DNA from: Bradyrhizobium sp. CER78 | GTDB taxonomy: Bacteria; Pseudomonadota; Alphaproteobacteria; Rhizobiales; Xanthobacteraceae | Direction: 5' to 3' | DNA: 64,000 nt | Assembly (NCBI RefSeq): GCF_029846235.1 | Contig: NZ_JARVWP010000004.1 | Coordinates: 434,001 to 498,000 of the forward strand | Part shown: positions 43,637 through 52,960 of the stretch, in pieces | Layout: every line of letters begins with the position of its first letter | Position numbering within the stretch: position 1 is the stretch's first letter | Made by a program: the position numbers and the translations under genes | The notes under the pieces: generated by a model | Told to the model about the DNA's origin: nothing | Seen by the model: only the letters and a program-made list of their open reading frames with translations | The model's database searches: none

Positions 43637-44434
43637 TCACCCCATCGCGCCGACGTCGAACACTTCGCCGTCGTAGCCCGCTTCCTTGGGGATGCGGAGC
43701 TGGCGGCCGGTGGCGGTCTTGGTCATCACGGGCATCACCGTGACGATCGACTTGCCACGGCTGTCGGCGAGCGCGGCGCCGACATTCGGCTGCTTGCCGA
43801 GCCGGATCAGATTGCGCGTGGTCGGGAACGGCAGCTTGAAGCGCCCGGTCTCGCCGCCCTCCAGCGCCTCGCGCGTCGAGACCCAGATCGAGTCGGTCGA
43901 TTCCTTGCCGTCATGGGCACCGAGCTGTTCGGGCGGCGCGGCCGCCAGGAAGAACCAGGTGTCGAAGCGCTTCGGCATGCCCTCCGGCGTGATCCAGTGC
44001 GCATACGGCACGAGCTCGTCAAGCGCGAGCACCATGCCGTTGTCCGTGAGCACCTTGAGGAACGTGATCTTGCCTTCGTTCAGCGCCGCACGATGCGCGG
44101 TCGCGATCTCGTTCGCACGCTTCGCATCGACCAGCTCCTTCGAGCCTTGCGGCCGCGCCAGCAGGATGCCGCTCTCTTCAAACGTCTCGCGGATCGCCGC
44201 GATCCTAAAACCCAGCGCGTCGCCATCGAGCTCTGCCCCGCCCGAATAGAGCGCGGGGTCGGCGGCGATCTCCTTGTCGTTCTTGTCGACACTGCCGCCG
44301 GGAAACACCAGCGCGCCCGAGTTGAACTCGATCTGGTGATGGCGGACCATCATGAAGACTTCGATCTCGCGGCTGCTGCCGTCACGCAGCAGCAGCACGG
44401 TCGAGGCAAGGCGCGGAGCAACGATCTCGGTCAT
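43637..44434 (-). CDS. NUDIX hydrolase (NUDT7/NUDT19-like)
   Basis: A 265-residue protein with a Nudix box in the long-spacing form of the CoA-diphosphatase group: GALVFPGGSVDKND, then 30 residues, and FRIAAIRETFEESGILLARP (RExxEExG). PHRXXLN-like loops are not evident. It is the last gene of the run from 49186 down, two bases after the DapA-like gene, with AGGA upstream. In that context a CoA-ester or nucleotide-diphosphate role is plausible, but the substrate is inferred. Confidence 0.88.
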   Translation of the reverse strand: MTEIVAPRLASTVLLLRDGSSREIEVFMMVRHHQIEFNSGALVFPGGSVDKNDKEIAADPALYSGGAELDGDALGFRIAAIRETFEESGILLARPQGSKELVDAKRANEIATAHRAALNEGKITFLKVLTDNGMVLALDELVPYAHWITPEGMPKRFDTWFFLAAAPPEQLGAHDGKESTDSIWVSTREALEGGETGRFKLPFPTTRNLIRLGKQPNVGAALADSRGKSIVTVMPVMTKTATGRQLRIPKEAGYDGEVFDVGAMG

Positions 44435-44436
44435 TA

Positions 44437-45393
44437 TTATCCTGCTGCACTGGATTGCGGTTGCAGATTGGCGCGGCGGTCGACGCGCGCCACGCGGGAG
44501 AGCAGATAGTCGACCTCCGCCTTCGCCTGCGCCGTGATGACCGCACCGGGCTTGCGCTGGGCGCTGGAGGAGATGATGCCGCGCTTCTGCAGCACGTATT
44601 TGCGCACGGTGAGACCAACGCCCGGCTGCTGCTCGTAGCGGATCAGCGGCAGGTGCGCGTCGAACAGATCATGCGCGGCGTCGCGCTTGCCCGCCTTCGA
44701 CAGATTGACGACGTCGATCAGGAGTTCGGGGAATGCGTAACCCGTCATCGCGCCATCGGCACCGCGCTCCATCTCGAAATCGAGGAACAGGCCACCATTG
44801 CCGACCAGGATCGACAGCGGCCGCAACGAGCCGTCCTTCTGGAAGTTGCGCAAGGTCGAGATCTTCTCCAGGCCCGGCCAATCCTCGTGCTTGAGCATCA
44901 CGCAGGACGGCGAATCCATCACGATCTTGCGGATCACCGCGGGCGTGAACACGACGGTGAGCGTCAGCGGATAGTCCTGCAGCACCCACGGAATATCGTC
45001 GCCGATGGCTTCCTGCGCCTGCTTGAAATAGCCTGTTATCTGGTCGTCGGTGCGCAGATGCGGCGGCGGTGCGATCATGACGCCGGCGGCGCCCGCATCC
45101 ATCGACTTCTTCGCCAGCGAGCGCATGGTGGCAAAGCCCGGCGCCGAGACGCCGACGATCACCTGCAGCTTCTTGGCGCGCTTGACGAAGCGCAGCGCGA
45201 CTTGCTCCGCCTCGGCGGCATCGAGCTTCGGCGCCTCGCCGAGAATGCCCAGCACCGTGACGCCGTCGCAGCCGACCTCGGTGTAGAAATCGGTCAGCCG
45301 GTCGATCGATGCTTCGTCGATCCGGCCGTCCTCATGGAACGGGGTCGGTGCGATCGCAAAGGTTCCTGCGGCCTGGGCGGTGAGTTTGGTCAT
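44437..45393 (-). CDS. Dihydrodipicolinate synthase-family aldolase/lyase
   Basis: A 318-residue class I aldolase of the DapA/N-acetylneuraminate lyase family. TPFHEDGRIDEASIDRLTDF opens the barrel; GCDGVTVLGILGEAPKLDAA replaces the usual GTTGE loop with GILGE; the Tyr is in WVLQDYPLT and the Schiff-base Lys in CVMLKHEDWPG. The altered loop suggests a substrate other than pyruvate plus aspartate semialdehyde, so it is probably not the lysine-pathway enzyme. It is followed by the NUDIX gene and preceded by the SDR gene on the same strand. Confidence 0.88.
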   Translation of the reverse strand: MTKLTAQAAGTFAIAPTPFHEDGRIDEASIDRLTDFYTEVGCDGVTVLGILGEAPKLDAAEAEQVALRFVKRAKKLQVIVGVSAPGFATMRSLAKKSMDAGAAGVMIAPPPHLRTDDQITGYFKQAQEAIGDDIPWVLQDYPLTLTVVFTPAVIRKIVMDSPSCVMLKHEDWPGLEKISTLRNFQKDGSLRPLSILVGNGGLFLDFEMERGADGAMTGYAFPELLIDVVNLSKAGKRDAAHDLFDAHLPLIRYEQQPGVGLTVRKYVLQKRGIISSSAQRKPGAVITAQAKAEVDYLLSRVARVDRRANLQPQSSAAG

Positions 45394-45533
45394 TTGTGCC
45401 TCATCTGTTTCCGCCCTCTATACAGCGTCATTCCCCGGTGCGCCATTGCGCACCGGGAAGCTCCGCCCCCGGGGGGCGGCTCATCAATTCCGGTCCGATG
45501 ACGCACTTCGCATCGAAGCGGCATTTGCCAGGC

Positions 45534-46415
45534 CTACTTGAACCGCCGCGCCGACTTCTTGATCTCTTCTTCGGAGAAGAAGATCTCCTTGGCGTGGGTC
45601 ACGATATCCTCCGCCTTCCATCCCGTGAACGGGGGCGTCCAGCCCTCCATTTCCATCATCCGCATCTCGCGGACGCCGCGCGGACCGGAGACGCCGAGCA
45701 CCTTGCCGGTCTGGTCGCCCGAGAGATCGCTGACCATGTAGAGCACGGCCGGCGCGATGCCGTCAGGACCGAGCGCCGCACCGGGGTTCTCCTTGTAGCG
45801 GGGCAGGTCCGCTGTCATGCGGGTCAACGCACCCGGCGCCAGCGTCCAGATCCGGATGTTGTACTTGCGGCCCTCGATCGCCAGCACGTTGGAGAGGCCC
45901 CAGATGCCGCCCTTGGCCGCGCCGTAATTGGTCTGGCCGAAATTGCCGATCAGGCCTGAGGTCGAGGAGGTGTTGACGATAACGCCGCCGCCATTGTCGC
46001 GCATCCATTTGAACACCGGCTGGGTGCAGCAGAAGGTGCCTTTGAGATGCACCTTCATCACCTTGTCCCAGTTCTCTTCCTTGGCCTTGTGGAAGGTCTC
46101 GTCGAGCAGGATGCCGGCATTGTTGACCAGGATGTCGGCGCTGCCGAAATGCTTGATGGCGTCGTCGAACACCGACTGGCCGCCGGCCAGTGTCGAAATG
46201 TCGGCGCCGTTGGCGACCGCACGGCCGCCCTCGGCCTTGATCGCGTCGACCACCTTGTCGGCCATCGACTTGTCGGAGCCCGAGCCATCGCGCGGGCCGC
46301 CAAGATCGTTCACCACCACAGCCGCGCCCTCGCGCGCGAACAGTTTTGCGTAGGCCTCACCCAGTCCGCCGCCCGCGCCCGTGATCAGCGCCACCTTGCC
46401 GTCGAGTAATCCCAT
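45534..46415 (-). CDS. Short-chain dehydrogenase/reductase (MFE-2-like)
   Basis: A 293-residue NAD(P)-dependent SDR. The cofactor loop is TGAGGGLGEAYAKLF, with NDLGG after it (an Asp that favours NAD). The active site is NTSSTSGLIGNFGQTNYGAAKG (Ser, Tyr, Lys). The sequence is closest in look to the (3R)-hydroxyacyl-CoA dehydrogenase domain of peroxisomal multifunctional enzyme type 2. ATG after GGAG at 46415. With the MaoC gene upstream it could form a split MFE-2-like pair. Confidence 0.9.
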   Translation of the reverse strand: MGLLDGKVALITGAGGGLGEAYAKLFAREGAAVVVNDLGGPRDGSGSDKSMADKVVDAIKAEGGRAVANGADISTLAGGQSVFDDAIKHFGSADILVNNAGILLDETFHKAKEENWDKVMKVHLKGTFCCTQPVFKWMRDNGGGVIVNTSSTSGLIGNFGQTNYGAAKGGIWGLSNVLAIEGRKYNIRIWTLAPGALTRMTADLPRYKENPGAALGPDGIAPAVLYMVSDLSGDQTGKVLGVSGPRGVREMRMMEMEGWTPPFTGWKAEDIVTHAKEIFFSEEEIKKSARRFK

Positions 46416-46442
46416 GGTTGTTTCTCCGTTGTTATTGATTGC

Positions 46443-46521
46443 CGTCATTCCGGGCCGCGCGCAGCGCGAACCCGGAATCTCGAGATTCCGGGTTCGATGC
46501 TCCGCATCGCCCGGAATGACG
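46443..46521. repeat. Short palindromic repeat (CGTCATTCCGGG type)
   Basis: CGTCATTCCGGGCCGCGCGC at one end and GCATCGCCCGGAATGACG at the other are reverse complements with inner dyad GAATCTCGAGATTC. It sits between the SDR and MaoC genes in the same operon. A related fragment (CGTCATTCCCCGGTGCGCCA) lies at 45428-45487. Confidence 0.7.
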
Positions 46522-46526
46522 GAGTA

Positions 46527-47387
46527 TTACGCCAGCACCGTCCTGCCGCTCTTGATCACGGTGACGCCGCGCGACTTCACCTTGGCTTCGAACGACACCA
46601 CATTGCCGTCCTTCCACAGCTCCATCGTCACTGTCTCGCCGGGAAACACCGGCGAGGAGAACCGCGCCGCGTGCTGCTTGAAGGCCGTGGGGTCATAGTC
46701 GGCATAGGTCTGCAACACACCGCGGCAGGTGATGCCGTAGGTGCACATGCCGTGCAGGATCGGCCGCGGGAAGCCGGCCTTCTTGGCGAATTCCGGATCC
46801 GAGTGCAGCGGGTTGCGGTCGCCGCACAAGCGGTAGATCAGCGCCTGGTCGGGCCGCGTCGTGATGTCGACCACCTTGTCCGGCGCGCGCTCCGGCACCT
46901 TGTGCGGCTCGGGCTGGCCGTCGGACGGGCCGCCGAAGCCGCCATCGCCGCGAGCGAAGCGCGAGGCGACGAGCGTTGCAAGCTTGTCGCCCTTCTCATC
47001 CCTGAGCACGGTCTGGTGGCGGATCACCGCGCCCTTGTCCTTGCCCTTGTCGAACACGTCGAGCACGGTGGAGTCGGCCGTGATGTGGGCCGCGGTCGCG
47101 AACGGCTTGTGGAAGGTGATGTCGCGCTCGCCGTCGACCACCATCACGCGGTTGAGGTTCATCTCGCCGGGACCGGCGCCCCAGGCCGCGACCGACGCGA
47201 AGGTCGGCACCACCTTCAAGGGGCGAGGCGTCAGCACGCCCTCATTGACGAAGGCGAGCTCCTTCTCGTCCATCGGATCGGCGCCGAGACCGATGCCGTA
47301 GGCATAGAGCATCACGTCGCGGTCGCCGTAGCTGTATTTCTGGCCGAGATTCTTCAGGGCCATCAGCTGTTCGTACACGATTGGCAT
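46527..47387 (-). CDS. Double-hotdog MaoC-family (2-enoyl-CoA hydratase 2-like) protein
   Basis: A 286-residue protein with an N-terminal hotdog-like half and a C-terminal half holding the hydratase-2 motif YRLCGDRNPLHSDPEFAKKA (Asp and His) and GFPRPILHGMCTYG. This is the architecture of (3R)-specific enoyl-CoA hydratase 2 as in MFE-2. ATG at 47387 with GGAG before it. It sits just upstream of the SDR gene, so together they could do the hydration and (3R)-dehydrogenation steps of fatty-acyl or sterol side-chain oxidation. Confidence 0.92.
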   Translation of the reverse strand: MPIVYEQLMALKNLGQKYSYGDRDVMLYAYGIGLGADPMDEKELAFVNEGVLTPRPLKVVPTFASVAAWGAGPGEMNLNRVMVVDGERDITFHKPFATAAHITADSTVLDVFDKGKDKGAVIRHQTVLRDEKGDKLATLVASRFARGDGGFGGPSDGQPEPHKVPERAPDKVVDITTRPDQALIYRLCGDRNPLHSDPEFAKKAGFPRPILHGMCTYGITCRGVLQTYADYDPTAFKQHAARFSSPVFPGETVTMELWKDGNVVSFEAKVKSRGVTVIKSGRTVLA

Positions 47388-47435
47388 TGTTGTTTTCTCC
47401 CCAAACATCTTCTCTGGCACGGTGCCCATTGCAGC

Positions 47436-47640
47436 GCCCTCTCCCCTTGTGGGAGAGGGCTACACCGGCATCAGTCACAAACTCACTTGGGAGAGGGATT
47501 GCCTCCGCAGGGAGACTCGATCCGTGGAGAGACACCCCTCTTCCGGCAGCTTCCATAGCCGATGCAGGGCATCGGCGTTAGTTGAACGGCGGCCGAAGGC
47601 CGCCTACGCACCTTCCCCCGCAAGGGGGGAAGGTACTTTT
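47436..47640. repeat. GC-rich inverted repeats between the MaoC and DUF35 genes
   Basis: Contains CTCTCCCCTTGTGGGAGAGG at 47440-47459 and, near 47601-47632, CACCTTCCCCC with GGGGGGAAGGT, which form hairpins. The second is directly after the stop of the DUF35 gene (minus strand) and could be a transcript-end stem-loop, although no T-run follows on that strand. Confidence 0.5.
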
Positions 47641-48029
47641 TAGGCCGGCGTGAAGAACGGCAGCGGAGCGCCGTCGGTCGGCTTCCACACCACCTTGACC
47701 TTCTGGCCGATCTTCACCGTCTCCAGGTCGCAATCGACGATGTTGGTCTGCAGCGACGGGCCTTCCTTCAGCGTCACATAGGCGATCGCATAGGGACCGG
47801 TCGGCGACTTCCGCATCAGGCTGAAGGTGTAGACCGTGGCCTCGCCGCTCGACTCTTCCCACACCGTCTTGTCGGAGAAGCAGAACGGGCAGATCGCGCG
47901 CGGGAAGTAATGCGCCTCGCCGCAGGTGGTGCAGCGCTTGATCATGAACTTGCCGGCTTTCGCCGCTTCCCAGAACGGCGCGGTCTCCGGATTGGTCACC
48001 GGGGCATTGTACTTCTTGGCTTCAGACAT
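47640..48029 (-). CDS. DUF35 OB-fold zinc-ribbon protein (thiolase partner)
   Basis: A 129-residue protein with a rubredoxin-like zinc ribbon (KRCTTCGEAHYFPRAICPFC; CxxC...CxxC) and a C-terminal OB-fold (GEATVYTFSLMRKSPTGPYA, GQKVKVVWKPTDGAPLPFFT). Members of this family pair with thiolase-like proteins in lipid metabolism. Its ATG overlaps the stop of the thiolase gene by one base (TGATG), so the two are translationally coupled, which supports a complex. Confidence 0.92.
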   Translation of the reverse strand: MSEAKKYNAPVTNPETAPFWEAAKAGKFMIKRCTTCGEAHYFPRAICPFCFSDKTVWEESSGEATVYTFSLMRKSPTGPYAIAYVTLKEGPSLQTNIVDCDLETVKIGQKVKVVWKPTDGAPLPFFTPA

Positions 48030-49186
48030 CACGCACGCTCCAGAATACAGGTTGACGCGGCGTGGCGAACGCCGAGCAGGCCGCCGGTGCCGTGGGCGAT
48101 CGCGAGGTCGCAGTTCTTCACCTGCACCTTCGGATGCGCTTCGCCGCGCAACTGGCGGACGGCCTCGAGGATCTTGGTCATGCCGCCGCGATTGACGGGA
48201 TGGTTGCTGCACAGGCCGCCGCCATCGGTATTGAACGGCAGCTTGCCGACACCCGAGATCAGATTGCCGTCGGCGACGAACTTGCCGCCCTCGCCCTTCT
48301 TGCAGAAGCCGAGATCCTCGAGTTGCATCAGCACCGTGATGGTGAAGCTGTCATAGATCGAGGCGTATTTGATATCCTTCGGCGTCACGCCCGCCTCTTC
48401 GAAGGCGCGCGGGCCGGACCACACGCCGGCGGAATAGGTCAGATCGAGATCCTTGCCGCCGCGCGGGCCCTTCGCCGCCTCGCCATGGCCGATCAGGCGC
48501 ACCAGCGGCTTCTTCAGGCTCTTGGCGATCTCCGGCGTCGTGACGATCATCGCGCCGCCGCCGTCGGTGACGACGCAGCAATCCATCCGGTGCAACGGTT
48601 CCGAGATCATCGGCGAGTTCAGCACGTCCTCGACGGTGACGACCTCCTTCAGCATCGCATGCGGATTGTATTGCGCGTGATGCGAGGCGGCGACCTTGAT
48701 CCAGGCAAGCTGCTCGGAGGTGGTGCCGTAGTCGTGCATATGGCGCATGGCACACATGCCATAGGCATTGTGCGTGGTAGCCCCGTAGGCCAGTTCGAAA
48801 TCGGCCTCGGCGCCGGAGGCGCGCGGCGGCATCGGACCGGTGCGCGGCTTGCCTGCCAACGTCACGAGAGCGACCGAGCACTTGCCCGCGGCGATCGCCT
48901 CGGCGGCGTGGCCGAGATGGATCAGGTAGGAACAGCCGCCGGTCTCGGTGGAGTCGACGTGACGCAGCTTCTTGGTGTTCAGGCCGAGATAATCGACCAT
49001 CGGCCACAGCCCGCCCGGCGCATCGCCGGCGCAGAAATAGCCGTCGATGTCGTCCTTGGTGAGCCCGGCGTCCTCGATCGCGCCCTTGGCGACCTCGGCG
49101 TGAAGCTGTGCTGTTGATTTATCGGGTGCATGCCGGGTGGGATGCTCGTAGATCCCGGCAATGTAGGCCTTGCCCTTGATGGTCAA
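48029..49186 (-). CDS. Thiolase-family (SCP-x-like) acyl-CoA thiolase
   Basis: A 385-residue thiolase-superfamily protein, with the lipid-transfer-protein type pattern: STETGGCSYLIHLGHAAEAI (nucleophile-Cys region), AYGATTHNAYGMCAMRHMHD, HRMDCCVVTDGGGAMIV and the C-terminal NTDGGGLCSNHPVNRGGMTK then LAIAHGTGGLLGVRHAAS. It starts at a TTG (49186) after GGAG; the longer frame upstream includes repeat sequence and lacks coding sense. It probably cleaves or condenses acyl-CoA with its DUF35 partner. Substrate unknown. Confidence 0.9.
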   Translation of the reverse strand: MTIKGKAYIAGIYEHPTRHAPDKSTAQLHAEVAKGAIEDAGLTKDDIDGYFCAGDAPGGLWPMVDYLGLNTKKLRHVDSTETGGCSYLIHLGHAAEAIAAGKCSVALVTLAGKPRTGPMPPRASGAEADFELAYGATTHNAYGMCAMRHMHDYGTTSEQLAWIKVAASHHAQYNPHAMLKEVVTVEDVLNSPMISEPLHRMDCCVVTDGGGAMIVTTPEIAKSLKKPLVRLIGHGEAAKGPRGGKDLDLTYSAGVWSGPRAFEEAGVTPKDIKYASIYDSFTITVLMQLEDLGFCKKGEGGKFVADGNLISGVGKLPFNTDGGGLCSNHPVNRGGMTKILEAVRQLRGEAHPKVQVKNCDLAIAHGTGGLLGVRHAASTCILERA

Positions 49187-49314
49187 ATCGCTCTCCGCTG
49201 GCGTTTTTCGCTCCAGCGTTTTTCTGAACCGGCGACGCGACCTTGGCAAGCGCGGAAATATTCCGTCAGGCGAGACTGCAATTGATGCGCGATATGCGCG
49301 CCCCAAAAACCGGT

Positions 49315-49446
49315 GTCGTCCCGGCGAACGCCGGGACCCATAACCACCGCTGTTCATCGTAGCGCGACGCTGGGACCGCAGCTCGATCCAACAACTCGAC
49401 CCTGTGGTTATGGGTCCCGGGTCGCGCTTCGCTTGCCCGGGACGAC
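49315..49446. repeat. Paired palindromic repeat, upstream of the thiolase gene
   Basis: GTCGTCCCGGCGAACGCCGG and GGTTATGGGTCCCGGGTCGC, with GCCCGGGACGAC at the end, form the same inverted pair as at 43455-43577, separated here by about 75 bases. It lies between the IOR and thiolase genes. Confidence 0.75.
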
Positions 49447-49465
49447 GTTGAATTTGCGACGACGC

Positions 49466-52400
49466 TTACTCCGCCGCCATCTGCCGCGGCGCGGGCGGCG
49501 GGTTGGCGAGGTCGGCGGCGAGTTGCGCGTAGCGAACCTTTGCCTGCTTGATCGCCTGCTCCTTCACCGGGCCGTAGCCGCGGATGCGCTCCGGCAGCGA
49601 CAGCAGTTCGACCGCGATGTCGTGATTGAGCGGCGACAGCACGCTGAGCACCGTCGCGACATCCTTCTCGTAGCCCGCGATCAGATCGCGCTCGAGCCTG
49701 CGGTCGGCGTTGTAGCCGAAGATGTCGAGCGGCGTGCCGCGCAGGAAGCGGAATCGCGCTATCACCTTGAACACAGACATCATCCACGAGCCGAAGGCGC
49801 GCTTCTTCGGACGGCCCTGCGCGTCGAGCCCGCCGCCGAGGATCGGCGGCGCCAGATTGAAATTGAACTTGAAATCGCCCTCGAATTGGTCGCGCAGCTG
49901 CTTCTCGAAGCGGCCATCGGAGAACAGCCGCGCCACCTCGTACTCGTCCTTGTAGGCGAGCAGTTTTGCGTAGTTGATCGCAACGGCGCGCGGCAGCGCT
50001 TCGCCATAGCCACCCTTGGTGGCGGCATCGCGGACCTGGTCAACAAGCTTGCGATAACGTTTAGCCAGACGCGTGTTCTGATAGTCGGTCAGAAGCCCCA
50101 TTCGGTGGGTGATGATCTCGTCGAGCGACATCGCATCCAGCAACTTGACCGGGGCAGCGTCGTCATCCTGCCCCTTCATCATCGCGGCAAGTCGCGCCGG
50201 ATCGGCCGCGGCCAGGCGCCCGAGCTGGAATGCCTGCGTGTTCATCTTGATCGAGACGCCGTTGACCTCGATCGCCTGCTGGATCGATTCCGCCGACAGC
50301 GGCAGCAGCCCGCGCTGATAGGCAAAGCCCATCATCATGATGTTGGTGGCGATGGAGTCGCCGAGCAGCGCCTCGGCCGGCTTGGTGAAGTCGAAGAAAG
50401 CGGAGTCCTTGCGCAGCTCGGTCTCCAGCACGCCGGTGACCTTGCGGCTCTGGAAATTGAAGTCGCGGTTCAGGATGAAGTCCGCGGTCGGGATGATGTG
50501 GCTGTTGATGATGCCCACCGTGCGGCTCGCCTCGCACAGCGTCATGGTATCCTTCGACACCGCCACGACCTCGTCGGCTGCGAGCACGAGATCGGCCGTT
50601 CCGGTGACGATGCGTGAGCAAGTCACGTCGGCAGTATGCTCGGAGAGCCGAACATGACTAAGTACCGCGCCGCCCTTTTGCGCGAGGCCGGACATGTCGA
50701 GGATCATCGAGGCCTTGCCCTCGATATGCGCGGCCATGCCGAGCAGCGCGCCGATCGTCAAGACGCCGGTGCCGCCGACACCGCCGACCGCGATGTTGTA
50801 GGGCCGGTCGAGCGCGGGTTTCGAAGCCGGCTCCGGCAAGGCGCCGATGTCGCCAAGTTCAGTCGGCGCGCGACGCTTGAGGGTGCCGCCATCAACCGTG
50901 ACGAAGGACGGGCAAAAGCCCTTCACGCAGGAATAATCCTTGTTGCAGGTCGACTGGTTGATGGTGCGCTTGCGTCCCAGTTCCGTCTCCAGCGGCTCGA
51001 CCGAGATGCAGTTCGACTGCACCGAGCAATCGCCGCAGCCTTCGCAGACGGCCGGATTGATCAGCACGCGGCGCGCCGGATCCTCCATCAGGCCGCGCTT
51101 GCGGCGACGGCGCTTTTCAGCGGCGCAGGTTTGCACGAACACGATCGCCGAGGTGCCCTTGGTGTCGCGGCACATCTTCTGGACGTTCTCGAGCTCGTCG
51201 CGATGGAACAGCTTGACGCCGGGCGCGATGGTGTCGGCCGGATAGGCGCCGGGATTTTCCGAGACCAGATAGATCTCGCGAATGCCTTCGGCGTGGAGCT
51301 GGAAGGTGATCTGCTGCGGCGACAGATCGCCGTCGTGGCGCTGGCCGCCGGTCATCGCGACCGCGTCGTTGTAGAGGATCTTGTAGGTGATGTTGGCCTT
51401 CGAGGCGATCGACTGGCGGATCGCGAGAATGCCGGAGTGGAAGTAGGTGCCGTCGCCGAGATTGGCGAAGATGTGGTTCTCGTTGGTGAACGGCGCGATG
51501 CCGACCCACGGCACGCCCTCGCCGCCCATATGGGTGAAGGTCTCGGTCGAGCGGTTCATCCACAGCGCCATGAAGTGGCAGCCGATGCCGCCGAGTGCAC
51601 GGCTGCCTTCCGGCACCTTGGTCGAGGTGTTGTGCGGGCAGCCCGAGCAGAAATACGGAGTGCGGCTGACCGGCGCCGTCGCCTGCATCTGGGTCGACTG
51701 GCGGCCGTTGAACCAGTCGGCCTTGGCGCGCAGCATCTCGGCGATTTCAGGATTGAGATTAAGTCGAAGCAGCCGCTCGGTCAGCGAGCTCGCAAGCGAG
51801 GCCACGCTGAGCTCGGCGGCGAAGGTCAGAAAGCGCTTGTCGTGATCATCCATCTTGCCGACGATGCGCGGGCGCACGTCGTCGCGCCAGTTGAACAGCT
51901 CCTGCTTGACCTGGTTCTCGACGATCTCGCGGCGTTCTTCGACGATGAAGATCTCCTCGAGGCCAACAGCGAAGTTGCGCACGCCCTCCGGCTCCAGCGG
52001 CCAGGGCATGCCGATCTTGTAGAGGCGGATGCCGATCTTGGCGGCGATCTCCGGCGTGATGCCGAGTTCGCGCAGTGCCTGGCGGATGTCCTCGTAGCTC
52101 TTGCCCGAAGCCATGATGCCGTAGCGCGCGTTCGGCGAATCCATGGTGACGCGGTTGACCTTGTTGGCGCGGGCAAAGGCGATCGCGGCAAAGCCCTTGT
52201 AGTCCTGCAACCTGCGGTCCTGCTCGAAACGGTCGTCGGGCCAGCGGATGTTCAGCCCGCCCGGCGGCAGCTCGAAATCGGCCGGGATGATGAACGGCGT
52301 CATCTCATCGGTGAGGTCGATCTCGGCCGTGGTCTCGACCGTCTCGGTGATCACCTTCATGCCGACCCAGCAGCCGGAGTAGCGCGACATCGCGATACCC

Positions 52401-52960
52401 AACAGGCCCATCTCGATCATTTCGTGGATGCTGGAGGGATAGAGGTAGGGCATCAGCGCGGAGATGAAGGCGTGGTCGGACTGATGCGGGACGGTGGAGG
52501 ACTTTGCGCCGTGGTCGTCGCCGGCAAGACAGAGTACGCCGCCATGTTTGGCGGAGCCCGCCGCATTGCCGTGGCGGAACACGTCGCCGCAGCGGTCGAC
52601 GCCGGGGCCCTTGCCGTACCAGATGCCGACCGCGCCATCATATTTGGCGCCGGCCGACAGCCCGAGCTGCTGCGAGCCCCAGATCGCGGTGGCCGCGAGG
52701 TCCTCGTTCACGCCGGGCTGGAATTTAATGTTGTACTGCTCGAGATGCTTGCGGGCGGCGAACAGCTGCTGGTCGTAGCCGCCGAGGGGGGAACCGCGAT
52801 AGCCGGAGATGAAGCCTGCCGTATTGAGGCCTGCGGCGCGGTCGCGTCTGATCTGCGCCATCGGCAGGCGGACCAGCGCCTGGATGCCGGTCATGAAGAC
52901 GTGGCCGGTGCCTTGGGTGTATTTCTGGTCGAGGCTGATAGGCCCTTGGTTGATTCCCAT
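49466..52960 (-). CDS. Indolepyruvate:ferredoxin oxidoreductase family protein (fused subunits)
   Basis: A 1164-residue fusion of the alpha/beta and gamma parts of 2-oxoacid:ferredoxin oxidoreductase, the form found in aerobic proteobacteria. The N-terminal half has the pyrimidine-domain blocks (TQGTGHVFMTGIQALVRLPM, GKGPGVDRCGDVFRHGN), then YFCSGCPHNTST, GVGIGCHFMA-like ALGGIGCHFMALWMN and the TPP-binding GDGTYFHSGILAIRQSIASK. An iron-sulfur region carries CEGCGDCSVQSNC and CNKDYSCVKGFCP. The gamma part has VGGVGGTGVLTIGALLGMAA. It decarboxylates an aryl or branched 2-oxoacid to an acyl-CoA. It is on the strand of the acyl-CoA genes but 280 bases upstream of them. Confidence 0.94.
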   Translation of the reverse strand: MGINQGPISLDQKYTQGTGHVFMTGIQALVRLPMAQIRRDRAAGLNTAGFISGYRGSPLGGYDQQLFAARKHLEQYNIKFQPGVNEDLAATAIWGSQQLGLSAGAKYDGAVGIWYGKGPGVDRCGDVFRHGNAAGSAKHGGVLCLAGDDHGAKSSTVPHQSDHAFISALMPYLYPSSIHEMIEMGLLGIAMSRYSGCWVGMKVITETVETTAEIDLTDEMTPFIIPADFELPPGGLNIRWPDDRFEQDRRLQDYKGFAAIAFARANKVNRVTMDSPNARYGIMASGKSYEDIRQALRELGITPEIAAKIGIRLYKIGMPWPLEPEGVRNFAVGLEEIFIVEERREIVENQVKQELFNWRDDVRPRIVGKMDDHDKRFLTFAAELSVASLASSLTERLLRLNLNPEIAEMLRAKADWFNGRQSTQMQATAPVSRTPYFCSGCPHNTSTKVPEGSRALGGIGCHFMALWMNRSTETFTHMGGEGVPWVGIAPFTNENHIFANLGDGTYFHSGILAIRQSIASKANITYKILYNDAVAMTGGQRHDGDLSPQQITFQLHAEGIREIYLVSENPGAYPADTIAPGVKLFHRDELENVQKMCRDTKGTSAIVFVQTCAAEKRRRRKRGLMEDPARRVLINPAVCEGCGDCSVQSNCISVEPLETELGRKRTINQSTCNKDYSCVKGFCPSFVTVDGGTLKRRAPTELGDIGALPEPASKPALDRPYNIAVGGVGGTGVLTIGALLGMAAHIEGKASMILDMSGLAQKGGAVLSHVRLSEHTADVTCSRIVTGTADLVLAADEVVAVSKDTMTLCEASRTVGIINSHIIPTADFILNRDFNFQSRKVTGVLETELRKDSAFFDFTKPAEALLGDSIATNIMMMGFAYQRGLLPLSAESIQQAIEVNGVSIKMNTQAFQLGRLAAADPARLAAMMKGQDDDAAPVKLLDAMSLDEIITHRMGLLTDYQNTRLAKRYRKLVDQVRDAATKGGYGEALPRAVAINYAKLLAYKDEYEVARLFSDGRFEKQLRDQFEGDFKFNFNLAPPILGGGLDAQGRPKKRAFGSWMMSVFKVIARFRFLRGTPLDIFGYNADRRLERDLIAGYEKDVATVLSVLSPLNHDIAVELLSLPERIRGYGPVKEQAIKQAKVRYAQLAADLANPPPAPRQMAAE

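Noticed and set aside
44437-45393. Lysine-pathway DapA
   Set aside because: The GTTGE loop is replaced by GILGE and the context is acyl-CoA metabolism, so a different substrate is more likely.
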